DNA of 64,000 nt from JAVSMW01 sp032027005. Lineage in GTDB: Bacteria > Bacillota > Thermincolia > Thermincolales > UBA2595. The stretch is taken from NCBI GenBank assembly GCA_032027005.1, contig JAVSMW010000002.1, positions 302,022 through 366,021 of the forward strand. The letters run 5' to 3'. The translations under genes and the position numbers were made by a program. Positions 62,454 to 64,000 of this stretch are shown in pieces. The first letter of the stretch is position 1. The number at the start of each line of letters is the position of its first letter. A model generated the notes under the pieces. That model made no database searches. It saw only the letters and a list, made by a program, of their open reading frames with translations, and was not told the DNA's origin.

Positions 62454-63095
62454 ATGAGAAAAATAAAGAGATTCGTTGCTCTACTCACCGTGGCAATATT
62501 CTTGATCGGCGCGGCCGCTTCGGGTTCTTTCGCTGCTACAAAGGAAGAAGCATTCGCCAGACTGAATGCTCTTGGCATAGCAGTTGGTGATACATCAGGC
62601 GACCCGTTGTATGACAAGGCGTTCACCCGCGCAGAAGCCGCTGCAATAATGGTTAAACTTTTCGGACTGAATGCACAAGCTATTAATGCTGCTAAAGGCC
62701 CAACCAAGTTTAAGGATGTTGCCTCTTCCCACTGGGCTACGAGCTTTATCAACTTGGCAGTAGGTGCCGGCATCATCCAGGGTTATACCGATGGCACCTA
62801 CAAGCCCGACAATAACGTATCCTATGCTGAATTATCAGCTATGCTGGTTGGCGTTCTTGGCTACACCCCGAAACTCGAGGGCTCCTGGCCTTCCAACGTA
62901 ATCAGCAAAGCCACCGAGCTCGGTCTGTATGATGGCGTAAACGTAACCGATTACAACGCGGCCGCCCTTCGTTCCGATGTATTCCTTGCAGCTAGTAACG
63001 CTCTCGACACAAAACCGCTCGAGCAAACGAAAGACGGTTACCAAGAAGACACCAAGACCCTCTTGGAGCGCAAGTTCAGCGAAGTTGTTAAATAA
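62454..63095 (+). CDS. S-layer homology (SLH) domain protein
   Basis: A 213-residue secreted protein. Signal peptide residues 1-27 (ASGSFAA); then one partial and one clear SLH repeat (TKFKDVASSHWATSFINLAVGAGIIQGYTDGTYKPDNNVSYAELSAMLVGVLGY). SLH binds pyruvylated wall polymers. Higher GC than the neighbouring secreted genes. Partial copies of this gene at 56175 and 61003 show repeated duplication in the island. Confidence 0.9.
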   Translation: MRKIKRFVALLTVAIFLIGAAASGSFAATKEEAFARLNALGIAVGDTSGDPLYDKAFTRAEAAAIMVKLFGLNAQAINAAKGPTKFKDVASSHWATSFINLAVGAGIIQGYTDGTYKPDNNVSYAELSAMLVGVLGYTPKLEGSWPSNVISKATELGLYDGVNVTDYNAAALRSDVFLAASNALDTKPLEQTKDGYQEDTKTLLERKFSEVVK

Positions 63096-63322
63096 AATTG
63101 CGAGTTGTGAGTGGCGAAGCATTTGGAGTCTATATTGATGAAAATGTGGAACCAATAAATAAAGATGATCCGGATGCTGTCCGAAAAGTTGAAAAATAAA
63201 AGCCAGAATTAGAAAAATTATTTTCTAAAGCCAATACGATGCGGCAGTTGAAATAAGGGTAACCTTAATCAGCTCTTTTAGGGGCTGATTTTCTTTATGC
63301 CTAAAACTAACGATTTAGGCTA

Positions 63323-63385
63323 CAATTTCTACGAGTTGCGACGTGTTCTCTACGGGTTACGCACATGCTATAGGAAATATTTGGT
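63323..63385 (+). promoter_or_regulatory. LytTR-type promoter box, copy 3 (agrB)
   Basis: CTACGAGTTGCG (63329-63340) and CTACGGGTTACG (63350-63361), 21 bp apart. AACGATT upstream conserved. The sequence downstream of TATAGGAAA differs from the first two copies, and no leader RNA follows. The agrB ATG is 59 bases after the box. The interval 63096-63322 holds no gene I can support. Confidence 0.65.
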
Positions 63386-63419
63386 ATGGGTGGTATGATA
63401 AAATAAGAGGTGACAAAAG

Positions 63420-63932
63420 ATGTCAGATATCTCAATACATAAACTAGGGCAAGCAGTCGGATCATATGTGGCAAAAAAAGTTTCCAAACTTGACCAAGTT
63501 GAATTCCTGGCCTACGGCGCTGAAATTTTGTTGGGAGGTATTGTAAAATTAAGCATTCTTTTTTTCATGGCAGACATGCTGGATGTCGTCCGTGAAGTCA
63601 CAATTTTACTTGCAGTGACCGGACTAATTCGAACCTTATCCGGTGGAGCGCATTGTTCTGCATATTATAGGTGCATGGTAACAAGCGTACTAATACTTAC
63701 TGCGTTAGGTTACACAATTAAAACTGCCTATCCTTTAATTGGATTATTACCAAAATTGGTTTTGGTTGGAATCATAGTGATATCCGTTTATTTATACTGG
63801 TGCTATGCGCCTCAAGCTCCCCTCAATAAGCCTTTTAGAAGCAGGACAATGGAATTGTCCTTTCGTTGGTATACGTTAATTTCAGTGGAGATGTTATCCC
63901 TTATTGTAGCGATTCACGCTCTTTGGCGGTAA
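63420..63932 (+). pseudogene. agrB: AgrB-type peptide-processing protease, 3' end cut by an insertion
   Basis: Membrane cysteine endopeptidase that trims and cyclises AgrD-like peptides. The catalytic His 78 and Cys 85 of the TLSGGAHCSAYYRC motif and several membrane helices are present. From 63905 (codon 162) the sequence is the inverted end of the 198-bp element, so the last residues VAIHALWR are element-derived. AgrB proteins are usually about 190-210 residues; here native residues number 161. May keep partial function, but is likely inactive. Any agrD gene lies beyond the window or is lost. Confidence 0.8.
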
Positions 63933-64000
63933 CATAGTCACCGCCAGATTCGGTTATCAGTAAACTTATGTTTGTTGTCAATGACGGTGGGTAGTGATGA
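63905..64000 (-). mobile_element. 198-bp insertion element, copy 2 (partial, runs off the window)
   Basis: Exact reverse complement of 6517-6612, beginning with TGTAGCGATTC at the same element end that abuts the target duplication in copy 1. It lies within agrB. The adjacent bases CCTTAT (63899-63904) are the predicted 6-bp target duplicate that should recur beyond the window. Confidence 0.7.

Noticed and set aside
1..64000. tRNA or rRNA genes
   Set aside because: I looked for tRNA arms and rRNA segments and saw none that I could support by eye.

Overview
The window reads as the chromosome of an anaerobic, endospore-forming, motile Clostridia member, most like the Peptococcaceae/Desulfotomaculum-Thermincola group. 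This rests on the sporulation genes (yabG, spoVG, spoVT, a spoVB-type flippase, spoIID, yabP, yabQ, fin), a monofunctional nickel CO dehydrogenase (cooS), a 2[4Fe-4S] ferredoxin, an R-2-hydroxyacyl-CoA-dehydratase-type activase operon, and the gene order metG-tatD-yabE-ksgA-yabG ... spoVG-glmU-prs-ctc-pth-fin-mfd-spoVT-spoVB-mazG-hup-rqcP-yabP-yabQ-divIC-yabR. That is the conserved replication-origin-proximal order of Firmicutes. The species is not determined.

Layout. 1-5.5 kb: end of metG, tatD, two 3D-domain (YabE-like) wall proteins, ksgA. 5.5-7.9 kb: first accessory pocket, holding a structured leader, a secreted-protein gene split by a ~198-bp insertion, a small secreted protein, and the 5' part of a group IIC intron behind a terminator. 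7.9-16 kb: yabG, a sugar-nucleotide epimerase-like SDR, a LysM protein with a Pro-Glu-Cys tract, a ferredoxin, a three-gene activase operon, hemerythrin, DUF1540 and ZIP genes. 16-21 kb: chemotaxis operon cheW-cheA-cheY-cheB-cheX. 21-33 kb: L,D-transpeptidase, cyanophycinase-cyanophycin synthetase, ispE, a GntR regulator, a nucleotidyltransferase, ilvA, ridA, spoVG, glmU, prs, punctuated by copies of a double-palindrome repeat. 33-42 kb: cooS, small conserved Firmicutes proteins, ctc, pth, then an AT-rich type II restriction-modification pair (5-methylcytosine methylase plus NotI-family endonuclease) inserted between pth and the fin-mfd block. 42-56 kb: housekeeping and sporulation block through yabR.

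56-64 kb: a second accessory island where tilS/spoIIE/ftsH would normally follow. It holds an agr-like system: a LytTR response regulator with an in-frame amber codon, a GHKL histidine kinase, secreted-protein genes, an S-layer-homology protein plus a broken duplicate of its 3' end, and an agrB cut near its 3' end by a second copy of the ~198-bp element. Three near-identical promoter boxes (paired 12-mers 21 bp apart) precede two secreted-protein genes and agrB. A candidate structured leader RNA with a compensatory base-pair change occurs three times, each time ahead of small secreted-protein genes, including once in the 5.5-7.9 kb pocket. I read this as a LytTR/agr regulon of secreted proteins with a shared leader RNA, partly decayed. 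It is the most novel part of the window.
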